Below are positions 63,343-64,000 of a stretch of DNA of 64,000 nucleotides, in pieces. This DNA is from Sphingobacteriales bacterium (GTDB taxonomy: Bacteria > Bacteroidota > Bacteroidia > Chitinophagales > UBA2359). The translations under genes were made by a program, and so were the position numbers. The notes beneath the pieces were generated by a model. The model made no database searches and was not told the origin of the DNA. It saw only the letters and a program-made list of their open reading frames with translations. Every line of letters starts with the position of its first letter. Within the stretch, counting starts at the first letter, position 1. The stretch spans positions 868,001-932,000 of the forward strand of contig JADJJT010000002.1 in assembly GCA_016706405.1 (NCBI GenBank), given 5' to 3'.

Positions 63343-64000
63343 ATGAAAAATCGCAACACTATTTTAGCTCTTATTTTTTTGGGTACAATTACTTTGTTCT
63401 TGCACGTTTTGGTGCACGAGTTTACTATTGCAATACCGTCTAAGGTGTTGACCCTTTTTAGGTGGGCAACCATCGGTTCGATAGCTTATTGGACGTATTT
63501 GCGCCGTGCACTTACCGGATGGATTTTGTTTAGCATGGTGCTGGGTATTGAGTTGGGATATAGTTTTCCGGATTTTTCGCAGCATTTGAATGTTTGCAAC
63601 AAGGTTTTTATCAGGCTCATCAAAACTATAATTGCGCCCTTACTTTTTGGAACCTTGGTAGTGGGTATTGCCGGCCACAGTAATATAAAACAAGTAGGGC
63701 GTATGGGCTGGAAGTCGTTATTGTATTTTGAAATTGTTACAACTATTGCCTTGTTTATTGGTTTGGCAGCGATTAATATAACTGGTGCCGGATTGGGTAT
63801 AGCCAAAAAAGAAGTTGAAACAACAACGCTAATGCCAGCCAGCCAGTTAACGGTAAAATTAGATACAACAAAAAATACCTTTCAGCTACTAAACGGCGAT
63901 AAAGCGTTAAGCCCCATGCCAGTACCCGTAAAACAAAAATGGGAGGAGGTTGTACTGCATATATTTCCTGAAAACGCTGCAAAAATGATTTACGATGGGC
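63343..64000 (+). CDS. Dicarboxylate/amino acid:cation symporter, 5' part only
   Basis: The frame opens at ATG 63343 (MKNRNTILALIFLGTITLFLHV) and runs to the window edge (219 codons), so the C-terminus is missing. IRLIKTIIAPLLFGTLVVGIAGHSNIKQVGRMG matches the sodium:dicarboxylate symporter family, and HIFPENAAKMI fits the family's NI(F)P.N position. Several helices are visible. Such proteins take up glutamate, aspartate or C4 dicarboxylates with Na+ or H+. The gap 63105-63342 upstream holds one TCCGGA site and no other feature. Confidence 0.9.
   Translation, partial: MKNRNTILALIFLGTITLFLHVLVHEFTIAIPSKVLTLFRWATIGSIAYWTYLRRALTGWILFSMVLGIELGYSFPDFSQHLNVCNKVFIRLIKTIIAPLLFGTLVVGIAGHSNIKQVGRMGWKSLLYFEIVTTIALFIGLAAINITGAGLGIAKKEVETTTLMPASQLTVKLDTTKNTFQLLNGDKALSPMPVPVKQKWEEVVLHIFPENAAKMIYDG

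Overview
The window looks like a chromosomal segment of an uncultured member of the Bacteroidota (Saprospiria/Chitinophagia-like). The evidence is: several secreted proteins ending in a type IX secretion (T9SS) C-terminal sorting domain; two TonB-dependent/outer-membrane receptors with a CarboxypepD-like N-terminal domain; promoters built on the Bacteroidota -7 element TANNTTTG rather than TATAAT; few Shine-Dalgarno sequences; a tmRNA tag of the G-x-x-x-Y-x-LAA type; and a Cys-type CcmE. TGA is used as a stop elsewhere in the window, so the code is standard.

Layout. 1-2515: a partial unknown gene and a DEAD-box helicase. 2667-11575: a leftward block of three large T9SS-secreted proteins. The first is cut by an IS256-type element. 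The third is a lysyl oxidase/beta-helix protein with an in-frame TGA and a phase-variation-like octamer array near its start. 11576-17833: a dispersed repeat, tmRNA, HtrA protease, fabD behind a 280-nt field of heptamer repeats, rhomboid protease and adenylate kinase. 17877-23600: a TonB receptor, a decayed IS4-family remnant between two 70-bp direct repeats, a membrane protein, tRNA-Ser and tRNA-Pro. 23702-29986: a TauE/SafE permease, ccmE-ccmF, an MBL hydrolase and a secreted Cys-rich duplicated protein. 30128-32636: a beta-helix lipoprotein cut by a second copy of the IS256-type element. 32683-50284: mostly housekeeping and envelope genes (Usp, TPR, glnS, acyltransferase, SRPBCC, outer-membrane barrel, CtpA, recO, second TauE). 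50377-53440: a T9SS protein whose sorting domain is frameshifted off, then a second copy of the dispersed repeat split by an IS982-family element. 53615-64000: mobA, MFS exporter, TerC, DinB-like, NRDE, ATP-grasp, GT9, pruA, START protein and a partial dicarboxylate symporter.

Most genes are monocistronic or in pairs. The only clear pathway pair is ccmE/ccmF (cytochrome c maturation). The dynamic part of the window is its cell-surface gene set. Four secreted-protein genes are broken: two by copies of one IS, one by a nonsense codon, one by a frameshift. The break points are readable to the base, because joining the flanks restores one open frame in both IS cases. Short tandem repeats of 7 or 8 nt occur at three places, one inside a coding region and one in a 5' leader. 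The palindrome TCCGGA is strongly over-represented (about 84 seen by eye; about 10 expected from composition). I see no CRISPR array, prophage, rRNA operon or recognisable defence system.
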